Source of the DNA: Lichenifustis flavocetrariae
Lineage (GTDB): Bacteria; Pseudomonadota; Alphaproteobacteria; Rhizobiales; Beijerinckiaceae
Length of the DNA stretch: 64,000 nucleotides
Direction: 5' to 3'
Assembly (NCBI RefSeq): GCF_026130545.1
Contig: NZ_JAMOIM010000004.1
Coordinates: 310,001 to 374,000 of the forward strand
The notes under the pieces are model-generated. The model searched no databases. It was not told where the DNA came from and saw nothing but the letters and a program-made list of their open reading frames with translations. This document shows, piece after piece, positions 18,611 through 35,365 of this stretch; positions within the stretch are counted from its first letter, which is position 1, and each line of letters opens with the position of its first letter. Made by a program: the position numbers and the translations under genes.

Positions 18611-19321
<711 letters not shown>

Positions 19322-19350
19322 TCGGCGCTCCAATCGCTTTGCATTTCAGC

Positions 19351-19386
19351 GGGCGCGACTCCAAAAGGAGTCGCGCCCGTTTTGTT
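19351..19386 (+). terminator. Rho-independent terminator after rplA
   Basis: A perfect 12-bp stem, GGGCGCGACTCC (19351-19362) with GGAGTCGCGCCC (19367-19378), has an AAAA loop and is followed by GTTTTGTT. This is the clearest terminator in the window and ends the secE-nusG-rplKA transcript. Confidence 0.9.
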
Positions 19387-19483
19387 AAAGTCTGTTCGTG
19401 CGCCGTCGTTATGGTAAGGACGATCCCGGCGTGCCGACTTCGACCAACCATGGGCGGCCGCACCGTTCCTGTGAGGAAGCGTG

Positions 19484-20188
19484 ATGGCCGACCTTACCCG
19501 ATACCCAATCGCTCGCCGCTGGCCCGCCCAGCACCCCGACCAGCTGCAACTTTATTCGTTTCCGACACCGAACGGCGTCAAAGTCTCGATCGCGCTCGAG
19601 GAGATGGGCCTTCCCTACGAGGTCCATGCCGTCAATATCATGCAGAACGAGACCTGGGGACCGGAGTTCCTGGCCCTCAATCCGAACGGCAAGATCCCCG
19701 CGATCCTCGATCCGAATGGGCCGGACGGCGCGCCGCTCGCCCTCTTCGAATCGGGCGCGATCCTGCTCTACCTCGGCGAGAAGACCGGGCAGTTGCTGCC
19801 GAGGGACGCGGCGCGGCGGTATGAGACCATTCAGTGGGTCTTCTTCCAGATGGCCGCCGTCGGCCCGATGTTCGGGCAGGTTGGCTTCTTCTATAAGTTT
19901 GCCGGCAAGGACATCGCGGACAAGCGGCCGCTCGACCGCTATGTGGCGGAATCGAAGCGCCTTCTCGGGGTGCTCGAAACACGGCTCGACAGCCGGCCCT
20001 GGATCATGGGCGACGATTTTACGATCGCCGACATCTCGCTGCTCGGCTGGGTGCGGGGCCTCGTCGGGTTCTACGGCGCGGGCGATCTGGTCGATTACGG
20101 GGCGTTGCAGCAGGTGCCCGCGTGGCTCGAACGCTGTCTTGCAAGACCGGCCGTGCAGCGCGGGCTCGATATTCCGAAGCGGCCATGA
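19484..20188 (+). CDS. glutathione S-transferase, nu class (YghU/YfcG-like)
   Basis: The 234-residue product has a thioredoxin-like N-domain with the 'TPNG' motif ('YSFPTPNGVKVSIALEEMGL'), which in YghU/YfcG replaces the usual Ser/Tyr site. 'NPNGKIPAILDPNGPDG' follows, with 'LFESGAILLYLGEKTG' as the glutathione-binding loop and an all-helical C-domain ending in 'DDFTIADISLLGWVRG'. YghU/YfcG enzymes act as disulfide-bond reductases using glutathione. A GAGGAA at 19474-19479 supports the ATG at 19484; a GTG one codon earlier is possible. It is convergent with the next gene. Confidence 0.9.
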   Translation: MADLTRYPIARRWPAQHPDQLQLYSFPTPNGVKVSIALEEMGLPYEVHAVNIMQNETWGPEFLALNPNGKIPAILDPNGPDGAPLALFESGAILLYLGEKTGQLLPRDAARRYETIQWVFFQMAAVGPMFGQVGFFYKFAGKDIADKRPLDRYVAESKRLLGVLETRLDSRPWIMGDDFTIADISLLGWVRGLVGFYGAGDLVDYGALQQVPAWLERCLARPAVQRGLDIPKRP

Positions 20189-20201
20189 CCGGGTGGCCGG
20201 T

Positions 20202-21107
20202 CTAGCCTGAACATCCAAGATCGGCTGCGACACGGGCCATGACGGAGGCCCAATCTCCGGGCAGAGGCTGACGATAGAGCCGCATCGACGGGTACCAGGG
20301 CGAGTCGATGCGGTCGCTCATCCAGCGCCAGTCCGCATCGTGCTTCAGGAGGAGGGCGGTCGGACGGCCGAGGGCGCCCGCCAGATGAGCCACCATCGAG
20401 TCGACCGTAACGACATGATCCACCCCCGCCACGAGCGCCGCGGTTCCGGCGATCTCGCGGGGACAGCCGTCGCGGTTCAGCACGTTCAACTCCGCCGCGC
20501 GCGGCGCGAGGGTGACGCAGGGGAGCGAGGTGAGTGGGAGGAACAGCGCCGGCGGCACCGAGCGTTCCGGGTCCCAGTCTCCGGCCTGCCAGCAGAGTCC
20601 CAAGGTTCCCGGTGGAAGCGGCGCGGCGGGCTCCGGGCTCCGCAGATACGGCGGGGGAGCCGCCGTGGCTGGGCTCCGGAGCGCGAAGGCGAGTTCCATG
20701 ATCTCGATATCGCAATCAGCCGGCTGCGCTGGCGCCGCGACGTCGAACGGGATTAGCCTGTCGACGCCGTTGATGGCCGACAGCAGCGGCACGAGCTCGG
20801 GCTGACATTCGAGCGTGACCGAACGCGCCACACGCCCGAGGAGTGGCAGATAGCGCGCGAACTGCAGCGTATCGCCGAGGCCATGGTAGCACCGCACCAG
20901 CACATGTCTGTCCGCGACGGGACGCCCGTCCCACACCCAGCGCAGATGATAGGGCAGTCTTGGATCGTCACGCGTGGCCGGGTCGCGACCAGCCAGCACC
21001 TGTTCGCTGATCGCCCAGGCTCCGGCCTCGTCGCCGCGCCGCATGCAGGCCATCCAGCGTGTGTGCGGATCGACGTGCTCTTCACGGGGTGCGGCGGGCG
21101 TCTCCAC
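20202..21107 (-). CDS. GT9-like glycosyltransferase
   Basis: The 301-residue product has an N-terminal helical part and then a GT-B-like domain similar to ADP-heptose:LPS heptosyltransferases: 'CYHGLGDTLQFARYLPLLGR', 'LGLCWQAGDWDPERSVP' and 'VDHVVTVDSMVAHLAGALGR', followed by 'PTALLLKHDADWRWM' and 'DSPWYPSMRLYRQPLPGDW'. The last block is characteristic of the GT9-like part of TPR-containing proteins in alphaproteobacteria, but here the TPR region is nearly absent, so it may be a short form. The acceptor sugar is unknown. It lies at the end of the efflux genes in the same direction, 6 bp after the HlyD stop, and may share their transcript. Confidence 0.7.
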   Translation of the reverse strand: METPAAPREEHVDPHTRWMACMRRGDEAGAWAISEQVLAGRDPATRDDPRLPYHLRWVWDGRPVADRHVLVRCYHGLGDTLQFARYLPLLGRVARSVTLECQPELVPLLSAINGVDRLIPFDVAAPAQPADCDIEIMELAFALRSPATAAPPPYLRSPEPAAPLPPGTLGLCWQAGDWDPERSVPPALFLPLTSLPCVTLAPRAAELNVLNRDGCPREIAGTAALVAGVDHVVTVDSMVAHLAGALGRPTALLLKHDADWRWMSDRIDSPWYPSMRLYRQPLPGDWASVMARVAADLGCSG

Positions 21108-21113
21108 GCAACC

Positions 21114-22037
21114 TCACCGGAACCAATGCTGCAGCGTGGAGGGAACCCAGGACAGTTGCAGCCGATCCTCGCCAGGGTTGATGATGACCGTCGCGGTCCG
21201 CCCCGGCAGAAAGTGAATGGCGTCGGGCGCCGCGTCGAGCTTCACGCGCACCGGCACCCTCTGAGCGAGCCGAACCCAGGTGAAGCTCGGGTTGACGTTG
21301 GCCAGCAGGTTCTCGCCCGAACTCCGCTCGCGGTCCTCGATGCCTCCGGCGATGCTTTCGACATGCCCGCCAAGGTCGTGGTTTTCCCCGAGGAGGCGCA
21401 CCGCCACGGGATCGCCGATGTGGATGCGCGGCAGTTTGGTTTCCTCAAAATAACCCTCGACATGCAGCGTGTCGCTGTCGACGAGCGCCATCACGCCCTT
21501 GCCGGCCGTTACATAAGTGCCGGGCCGCAGGTCCATGTTGGTGATCGTGCCGGGCACCGACGCCTTCACCTCGGAGCGTACGAGATTGAGCTTGGCGACG
21601 TCGCGGTCCGCCAGGGCCTGCTCGTAACTGGCCTCGGCCTGCTGTTGGGCTGCCTGGACCTGTTCGAGCTTCTCGCGCGACACGACATTGTCGCTCAACT
21701 GCTGATAGCGGTTGAGATCGGCGGCGGCCAGGTCGAGCGCGGCCTTCCGCCCCGCCACATTGGCTTCGGCCTGACGCAACGCCAGCCCGAAACGGTCGCG
21801 GTCGATGCGGAACAGCACGTCACCCCGCGCGACCTCCTGATTGTCGTGCACCAAGACCTCGCTGACGAGCCCCGAGACGTCGGGAGCCACCGCCACGATA
21901 TCGGCCCGGACGCGTCCGTCCCGCGTCCAGGGCGCTTCCATGTAGTAGATCCACAATTGCCAGCCCGCCACGCAGGCGATCGCCACGGTGAGAAGCGTCA
22001 CGATCACACGAAGCAGCACTGAGCCGACCCGAAGCAT
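21114..22037 (-). CDS. HlyD/EmrA-family membrane fusion protein
   Basis: The 307-residue product has one N-terminal membrane helix (about 9-28) and 'PWTRDGRVRADIVAVAPDVS' as the first half of the biotinyl-lipoyl motif. A coiled-coil hairpin (about 85-160, rich in A, Q, E) and the second lipoyl half ('VKASVPGTITNMDLRPGTY') follow. It links the inner-membrane FUSC pump to the periplasm. The ATG at 22037 overlaps the DUF1656 stop by one base. The arrangement MarR / FUSC / DUF1656 / HlyD is the AaeAB-type efflux operon for aromatic acids or solvents; the substrate is inferred only. Confidence 0.88.
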   Translation of the reverse strand: MLRVGSVLLRVIVTLLTVAIACVAGWQLWIYYMEAPWTRDGRVRADIVAVAPDVSGLVSEVLVHDNQEVARGDVLFRIDRDRFGLALRQAEANVAGRKAALDLAAADLNRYQQLSDNVVSREKLEQVQAAQQQAEASYEQALADRDVAKLNLVRSEVKASVPGTITNMDLRPGTYVTAGKGVMALVDSDTLHVEGYFEETKLPRIHIGDPVAVRLLGENHDLGGHVESIAGGIEDRERSSGENLLANVNPSFTWVRLAQRVPVRVKLDAAPDAIHFLPGRTATVIINPGEDRLQLSWVPSTLQHWFR

Positions 22038-22243
22038 CACACGAACCTTTGGCTTGCGGCGACAAGGCCGCCAAGGAGAATGACGTAGAGCGCCGCATCG
22101 AAGAGGGCGCGATGCCAGACGAAGCGATAGAAGCCGGCGAAGGCCAGGAGGCGGCGCGCCAAGGCGCTGAGCAGGAACGCAGCCGCCATCCAGACCAGCA
22201 GGTCGGGGACAAAGACGCCGTAGAGGTCGATCTCGTGGGTCAT
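22037..22243 (-). CDS. DUF1656 family small membrane protein
   Basis: The 68-residue product starts with 'MTHEIDLYGVFVPDLLVWMA', a typical DUF1656/AaeX N-terminus, and contains two membrane helices (about 13-33 and 45-64). Such proteins accompany FUSC pumps and HlyD proteins. It overlaps both neighbours: the FUSC stop by four bases and the HlyD start by one base, so all are translationally coupled. Confidence 0.88.
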   Translation of the reverse strand: MTHEIDLYGVFVPDLLVWMAAAFLLSALARRLLAFAGFYRFVWHRALFDAALYVILLGGLVAASQRFV

Positions 22244-24315
22244 GCGGCAGCGCTCTCGATCTGGCCCGGATTGCTCGGCTGGTCCGGGCTGTACGGAGGG
22301 GCTTCGGGGAACAAGCCGCGTCGGATGCCGACGAGCGCCAACAATGCCGTGCGTTTGGCGGGCGCCTCGTCGCAGGACAGCACTTGGCCCAAGGCCGCAT
22401 CGAGCCGGCCGATGAGACCGGCATCCGAAACTTCGAGCCCGGTCCGGTAGACGCGGGCAAGGCTCTTCAGCAGGGCCTTGACGGCTTCCTGGGCGGGAAG
22501 CGTGAGAGCCGAACGGGCGCCCCGCAGGTCGATCACGTTGAGGCCGATCCGGATATGGGCCAGGATATCGCGATCGCGCAGCGCATGGTTGGTGTCGAGA
22601 GCCGCAAGGCGAGGGGCCAAAAGCCCGAGGCGGTCGAGCATCAGTCCTGCGAAGCGTGCTCGGTTGGCGGGGTCGCGTCGGTCCGCCGCGGCCGCGATGG
22701 TCCGACGCCCCGACCAGATGAGTCGTCGGATCGCCCATTCGGCGCCGACCGATCGGACCAGCCGGGTCACGATCGCGGCCGCGTACATGCCGAGGATGAG
22801 CGAGAGATTGCTATTGGCATAGGAATTGAAGTCCGCCCCATAGGTACTTTGCAAGGCCAGGACCGTCGATCCGTTGGCCGCGATGGCAAGGCCGCGGCCG
22901 GCGGTCTTCGGCATGGAAATCAGCGTACCGACGATCAGGAACATGGGCGCGAGGACCAGGACCAGGATCTCGAAGTCATGGACCAGCGGGAAAATGGCGA
23001 ATTGATAGACGGCCATCAGCACCACGGCGACACCCGTATAATTGGCGAACTGCAAGATGGCCGGCACGGGGTCGTCCTGCGCGGCGAAGAAGCAGCAGGC
23101 GACGGCGGCCATCATGGGCGCGGCGGAGCCATCCGGCCAGCCGGACTGGATCCAGAAGGTGCAACAGAGCACGATTGCGATCGCGACGCCGACGGCCGAC
23201 AGCAACGCCATGGCATGATCACGATGCCGGAGTGCCAAGGCGCCGGCCTGCGGCTCGACGCGGAGCGGGGCTGGCCGGCGGCGGCCGGTCGCGATGCTGT
23301 GCCGCAATGCGCGGCAATCGCTCGCGAGGTCCACGAACTCCCGCAGCCGCAGCGTCAGGCTTGCGGTCACCGCGGCTGTCCAATCGGAATGCTGGTCGAG
23401 CATCGGCTCGGCCTCGGCGATCGCGACGCGGAGATGCTCGGCATCGGCTTCTCCGGCGATGCGCTCCTCCTCGGCGAACGAGGGCGGTCCGGGGCGGATC
23501 CAGCCGCGCAGGCGTTCGATCGCCTGCGCCAACTTGGGCGGTAGGTCGTCACCCTGCGCACGCAGCACCGTCAGCCGGTCGGCGATCGAGGAGAGGACCG
23601 GCAGCAGCATCAGCATGCGCAGCCGCAGGGCCAGAACGTGATGCGCTGCATCCCTTATACGCGACGTGTCATAGGCGAGATGAGTTGCCAGCATGTCGAT
23701 CTCGGCTGCGTCCCCGGCCAGCCGGATCAGGTCGCGCCGCGTCTCGGTGCCGCCCCGGCCCGTGAGGGCGTCGAGCGCCAAGCGTGCACCGTCGCCGAGC
23801 CACGTATTGGCGCGCGCCGCCACGACGTCGCCGACGGAGCGCGGAAAGACCAGGCTCGAGACGAGGCTGGCGCACAATATGCCGAGCGTGATTTCCTCCG
23901 ACCGCGCGAGTGCCAGGTCCCAGATGGAGCCGGGGTCCGTCGCGGCAGGAAAGCCGATCAGCGCCGCCGTATAGCCACCGAGCATGAATGTGTAGGAGCG
24001 CGGACTGCGATCGAGCAGCGAAACATAAAGGCATCCCGCCACCCAGAGGGCGAGCGCGCCGACCAGCAGGACCGGCGCGTTCGCCAAGCTTGGCACCAGC
24101 ACGATCGCGGCCGTTGCGCCCATGCATGTGCCGATAACGCGGTACACACCCTTCGAGCGCGTCGCGCCGGAGAGCGGCTGCGAGCAGATGTAGACGGTCG
24201 CCATGGCCCAGTAGGGCCGGGGCAGGGACGTGAGCAGCCCGATATAGACGGCCAGCATCGCGGCCGCGAAGGTCTTGACCGAGAACAGCCAGTCGCGCCC
24301 GCTTGGCACTGTCAT
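22240..24315 (-). CDS. FUSC family efflux pump (AaeB-like)
   Basis: The 691-residue product has two sets of about six membrane helices, one near the N-terminus ('WLFSVKTFAAAMLAVYIGLL', with 'PYWAMATVYICSQPLSGATR') and one near 365-520. Each is followed by a cytoplasmic helical domain. The 'PYWAxxTVyi' phrase is the FUSC signature. Pumps of this type export aromatic carboxylic acids or other hydrophobic compounds. The ATG at 24315 overlaps the MarR stop by four bases, so an upstream reading to 24390 is not needed. Its stop overlaps DUF1656. Confidence 0.88.
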   Translation of the reverse strand: MTVPSGRDWLFSVKTFAAAMLAVYIGLLTSLPRPYWAMATVYICSQPLSGATRSKGVYRVIGTCMGATAAIVLVPSLANAPVLLVGALALWVAGCLYVSLLDRSPRSYTFMLGGYTAALIGFPAATDPGSIWDLALARSEEITLGILCASLVSSLVFPRSVGDVVAARANTWLGDGARLALDALTGRGGTETRRDLIRLAGDAAEIDMLATHLAYDTSRIRDAAHHVLALRLRMLMLLPVLSSIADRLTVLRAQGDDLPPKLAQAIERLRGWIRPGPPSFAEEERIAGEADAEHLRVAIAEAEPMLDQHSDWTAAVTASLTLRLREFVDLASDCRALRHSIATGRRRPAPLRVEPQAGALALRHRDHAMALLSAVGVAIAIVLCCTFWIQSGWPDGSAAPMMAAVACCFFAAQDDPVPAILQFANYTGVAVVLMAVYQFAIFPLVHDFEILVLVLAPMFLIVGTLISMPKTAGRGLAIAANGSTVLALQSTYGADFNSYANSNLSLILGMYAAAIVTRLVRSVGAEWAIRRLIWSGRRTIAAAADRRDPANRARFAGLMLDRLGLLAPRLAALDTNHALRDRDILAHIRIGLNVIDLRGARSALTLPAQEAVKALLKSLARVYRTGLEVSDAGLIGRLDAALGQVLSCDEAPAKRTALLALVGIRRGLFPEAPPYSPDQPSNPGQIESAAA

Positions 24316-24761
24316 GATGCAACCGCCGCGGCGGCCTTTTCGATCGCTGCGAAGACACGCAAGCCGGCCTGAAGATCTTCGGGACGACATTCCGCAAAGA
24401 CCATGGCGCGCGTGGCGTCGAGTTGGGCCTGGATCTCGGCCGCGACAGCCCGTCCACGCGTCGTCAGGTGCAGCGTCTTGGCCCGCTTGTCGGAAGCATC
24501 TTCCCGACGCTCGACGAGACCCGTTGCGCCCAGTTGGTCGAGGAGGCGCACCAGCGAAGGCCCCTCGATGCCCAGGACTTCCGCCAGGGTCGACTGTCGT
24601 ATCCCGTCCCCAAGCCGGCTCAGCATGACGAGCGGAAAGGCCGTGGCCTCCGAGAGATCAAACGTGATCGCCGCGGCATCCGCAACACGCCGCCATCGCC
24701 GGGCAGCCTGCAGGAGGGCGACGCAATATCGTTGTTCAAGGGATGAGGCGGTTTTTGGCAT
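24312..24761 (-). CDS. MarR family transcriptional regulator
   Basis: The 149-residue product is a winged-helix MarR protein: 'LVMLSRLGDGIRQSTLAEVL' and 'GIEGPSLVRLLDQLGATGLV' form the helix-turn-helix, and 'RREDASDKRAKTLHLTTRG' is the wing with the conserved D-x-R motif. It is the first gene of the efflux operon and likely represses it until an aromatic ligand is bound. It ends with a 4-base overlap into the FUSC gene. The candidate operator at 24790-24803 lies between its promoter elements. Confidence 0.9.
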   Translation of the reverse strand: MPKTASSLEQRYCVALLQAARRWRRVADAAAITFDLSEATAFPLVMLSRLGDGIRQSTLAEVLGIEGPSLVRLLDQLGATGLVERREDASDKRAKTLHLTTRGRAVAAEIQAQLDATRAMVFAECRPEDLQAGLRVFAAIEKAAAAVAS

Positions 24762-24783
24762 AGCGGGTCACGAAGATAGGTTA

Positions 24784-24812
24784 CTAATAGATAGCGGCCT
24801 ATCGAAATGCAA
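24784..24812 (-). promoter_or_regulatory. promoter and probable operator of the MarR efflux operon
   Basis: On the minus strand TTGCAT (24807-24812), a 17-bp spacer and TATTAG (24784-24789) form a promoter 23-51 bp before the marR start codon. The spacer holds the palindrome GATAG-n4-CTATC (24790-24803), and another GATAG half-site follows at 24775-24779. This placement would let a MarR protein block polymerase directly. Confidence 0.6.
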
Positions 24813-24926
24813 CGACTTTTTCGCCAGTGATGGCCCGGGCTATTTTCCGCCATCACGGCCCGTAAAGCTTTGCAGGTCTCCGCTTGACAAACTCAAAAAA
24901 CCTCGCGCCGACCCCTTGGCAGCGCG

Positions 24927-24957
24927 TTGGGAACCGGCTATGACGTCATCTTATAAT
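24927..24957 (+). promoter_or_regulatory. candidate rplJ promoter with perfect -10
   Basis: TATAAT at 24952-24957 is a perfect -10; the best -35 (TTGGGA, 24927-24932) is 19 bp upstream and weak. A good TTGACA at 24884-24889 has no -10 at the proper distance. The leader to rplJ would be about 350 nt. The first 250 bases of it show only small hairpins. Confidence 0.4.
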
Positions 24958-25228
24958 CATCGAGTTCCCGCGGAGAACCTCGGTTCGATGCGGTGGAAGG
25001 GCTGACGTTCCCAGGGGGAGATCCTTTGGGAGGTTGGCTTTGTCCTGTCCGAGACTGCTGGTGGCGTTCGACTCAGGTTGGGCACCTTAATCCATCCGGG
25101 CCAGCATAGACGGGGAAGAACCGGATTTTTACGAGGAGCATGGGCTTTCGCCCAAGCGCCTCGATTTGGTTTGGACCCTCTGTCCGGCCGCGATTCCTCA
25201 AGGATCGTACCGGAGGGCAGGCACGAAA

Positions 25229-25271
25229 GGATTTCAGGCCGCGGCGGGTCAGCCTGCCGGAGCTGAAATCC
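25229..25271 (+). promoter_or_regulatory. two-tier RNA hairpin in the rplJ leader (L10-leader-like)
   Basis: A 9-bp perfect outer stem, GGATTTCAG (25229-25237) with CTGAAATCC (25263-25271), encloses an asymmetric internal loop (GCCG / GAG). An inner 7-bp stem follows, CGGCGGG (25242-25248) with CCTGCCG (25253-25259), with a TCAG loop. It ends 47 nt before the rplJ start codon. In other bacteria the L10(L12)4 complex binds such a bent stem to repress its own mRNA. The structure is seen; that role is inferred. Confidence 0.55.
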
Positions 25272-25318
25272 ATGTGCAGCGGCGGTGCCTCGTGTGCCGC
25301 CCTTACGGAGAGTGTGCT

Positions 25319-25840
25319 GTGGACAGAGCGGAAAAGAAGGAGTTCGTCACCGCGCTCCACGACGTCTTTGAACAGACGTCGGTCGTGGTGGTGGCTCACT
25401 ATTCCGGCCTGACCGTCGCCCAGATGCAGAATCTGCGCAAGCAGATGCGTGCCGCTGGCGCGACCGTCAAGGTCGCCAAGAACCGCCTTGCCAAAATCGC
25501 ACTCGAAGGCACGGATGTCGCGTCGATCGGTTCGCTGATGAGCGGACCGACCCTGATCGCCTATTCGGACGATCCGGTCGCGGCGCCGAAAGTGGCTGTG
25601 GCCTTTGCCAAGGATTTCGACAAGTTCGTGATCCTGGGTGGCGCCATGGGCAAGACGGCCTTGGACGTCAACGGGGTGAAGTCGCTTGCGACGATGCCTT
25701 CGCTCGACGAACTGCGCGCCAAGATCGTGGGCCTCATCCAGGCGCCCGCGACGAAAGTGGCTCAGCTCACGACCGCTCCGGCGGCGAAGCTCGCGCGCGT
25801 GTTCCAGGCCTATGCCGATCGAGATGCGGATGCGGCTTAG
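25319..25840 (+). CDS. rplJ: 50S ribosomal protein L10
   Basis: The 173-residue product starts with GTG at 25319 ('[20 protein letters not shown]' when read as Met), with GGAG 8-11 bases upstream. '[20 protein letters not shown]' and '[15 protein letters not shown]' are L10 signatures, and the C-terminal helix that binds L7/L12 dimers is present (about 135-170). L10 anchors the L7/L12 stalk and, with it, usually autoregulates this mRNA. The long reading from 25166 covers the structured leader and is not the real start. It is 70 bp upstream of rplL. Confidence 0.96.
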   Translation: MDRAEKKEFVTALHDVFEQTSVVVVAHYSGLTVAQMQNLRKQMRAAGATVKVAKNRLAKIALEGTDVASIGSLMSGPTLIAYSDDPVAAPKVAVAFAKDFDKFVILGGAMGKTALDVNGVKSLATMPSLDELRAKIVGLIQAPATKVAQLTTAPAAKLARVFQAYADRDADAA

Positions 25841-25910
25841 GGTCTAGCGCCAAGCGCCAGGCCCGGCATCTTGCAAACAATCAATCCAAACCAGATATCA
25901 GGAACAGACA

Positions 25911-26285
25911 ATGGCAAATCTTGAAAAGATCGTCGACGACCTGTCGTCGTTGACCGTGCTCGAGGCGGCTGAGCTCGCCAAGTTGCTCGAAGAGAAGTGG
26001 GGCGTCTCGGCAGCTGCGGCGGTCGCCGTGGCGGCTGGTCCGGCGGCTGCGGCTGCGGCTCCGGTTGAAGAGCAGACGGAATTCACGGTCATGTTGACCG
26101 CTGTCGGCGACAAGAAGATCGAAGTGATTAAGGAAGTCCGCGCCATCACGGGCCTTGGTCTCAAGGAAGCCAAGGATCTCGTCGAAGGTGCCCCGAAGGC
26201 CGTCAAGGAAGGCGTGTCCAAGGACGACGGAGCAAAGCTCAAGGCTCAGCTCGAAAAGGCTGGCGCGAAGGTCGAGCTCAAGTAA
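25911..26285 (+). CDS. rplL: 50S ribosomal protein L7/L12
   Basis: The 124-residue product has the dimerisation N-domain ('[20 protein letters not shown]'), an Ala-rich hinge (about 33-52) and the conserved C-domain ('[20 protein letters not shown]'). It recruits translational GTPases to the ribosome. The acidic, Ala-rich composition is normal for the family. A hairpin 60 bp after its stop probably attenuates read-through into rpoB. Confidence 0.97.
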   Translation: MANLEKIVDDLSSLTVLEAAELAKLLEEKWGVSAAAAVAVAAGPAAAAAAPVEEQTEFTVMLTAVGDKKIEVIKEVRAITGLGLKEAKDLVEGAPKAVKEGVSKDDGAKLKAQLEKAGAKVELK

Positions 26286-26345
26286 GTCGTTGGATGCGAA
26301 GGCGCGGCCAGGGTCCGCGCGCTGTCGCATCGCAGCATGACTCAA

Positions 26346-26374
26346 GGTTCCGGGGTGTTCTCCCCGGGACCTTT
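26346..26374 (+). terminator. attenuator-type hairpin between rplL and rpoB
   Basis: GGTTCCGGGG (26346-26355) pairs with CCCCGGGACC (26362-26371), 10 bp with one G-U pair and a TGTTCT loop, followed by TTT. The short T-run suggests partial termination, in the place where many bacteria have an rplL-rpoB attenuator. Confidence 0.6.
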
Positions 26375-26432
26375 CCTGCGTTTGTGAGTGTCCATGCAAA
26401 CGTTGGTAGACGAAGGGTTGTTTGGAACACCC

Positions 26433-26542
26433 ACCTTCATCCTGAGCCGGCTGGGAGGGCCGGTCCCCGGGTGGAACCGGCCGGAATCTGGTGCGGTTCG
26501 TGCTTTATCGGACCCGCGTCGCGGCCGGCTCAGCATGAAGGT
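26433..26542. repeat. palindromic repeat in the rplL-rpoB gap
   Basis: The arms ACCTTCATCCTGAGCCGGC (26433-26451) and GCCGGCTCAGCATGAAGGT (26524-26542) match at 18 of 19 positions as inverted repeats, and GGTCC/GGACC in the interior can pair too. The transcribed RNA would form a long hairpin in the 414-bp gap 26286-26699. The rest of the gap carries no gene. Confidence 0.7.
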
Positions 26543-26699
26543 CACAGGGTTCTGAACGTGAAGTTACTGCCACGGCTTCTGCTGTGGGCATCGCCGGGTG
26601 TCTTGTCTCCACCGGCGTTGAAGGGCCTCTTCCGATCGGACGTCGGAAGCGGCAGGCGGTTCGCAAGGGCCGCGCGAGGCGGATGGTGCGAGGAACAAC

Positions 26700-30821
<4,122 letters not shown>

Positions 30822-30823
30822 AA

Positions 30824-30908
30824 CCCGTCATAGCAAGCGATGCGCCGCGACCCATTGTTGCGGCGCTGTCTGGATTGCCGCGGCGCGTTCTGCGCCTCGC
30901 GATGACGG
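30824..30908. repeat. palindromic repeat in the rpoB-rpoC gap
   Basis: The outer arms CCGTCATAGCAAGC (from 30825) and GCCTCGCGATGACGG (30894-30908) are imperfect inverted repeats of the form CGTCATnGCnAG, and GCCGCGACC / GCGGC in the middle can also pair. It begins two bases after the rpoB stop, so both sides of rpoB carry repeats. Short hairpins also follow at about 30931-30985 before rpoC. Confidence 0.65.
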
Positions 30909-31053
30909 ATGAACAAGTCTTCCGGTCGGTGTGACGCACCGATCGGGCCATGAGCCTGCCGCTTTCGTGAAGCAGGCCCGTGAAGAACGAATACAGCACG
31001 TCCGATGGCGGGTGCAGCGGAGGCCATTCCGGCGCCCGGTTCAGGAGTAGGTT

Positions 31054-35235
<4,182 letters not shown>

Positions 35236-35264
35236 CCGGACGCGACGCGGCATAAGAAGGATTT

Positions 35265-35286
35265 GGGGCGCTTCGGCGCCCCTTTT
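35265..35286 (+). terminator. Rho-independent terminator after rpoC
   Basis: GGGGCGC (35265-35271), TTCG tetraloop, GCGCCCC (35276-35282) and TTTT. A stable UUCG hairpin followed by a T-run, 30 bp after the rpoC stop. Confidence 0.9.
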
Positions 35287-35365
35287 CGTTTGCATCACGG
35301 GAGACGAGTCTGCTGCTGGCAGACAGCGTCACCCAGGTTTGAAACGGGGCGGGTAGGGCAGGGCC

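Noticed and set aside
24884-24912. TTGACA at 24884 as the rplJ promoter
   Set aside because: No -10 like sequence occurs 16-18 bases after it.
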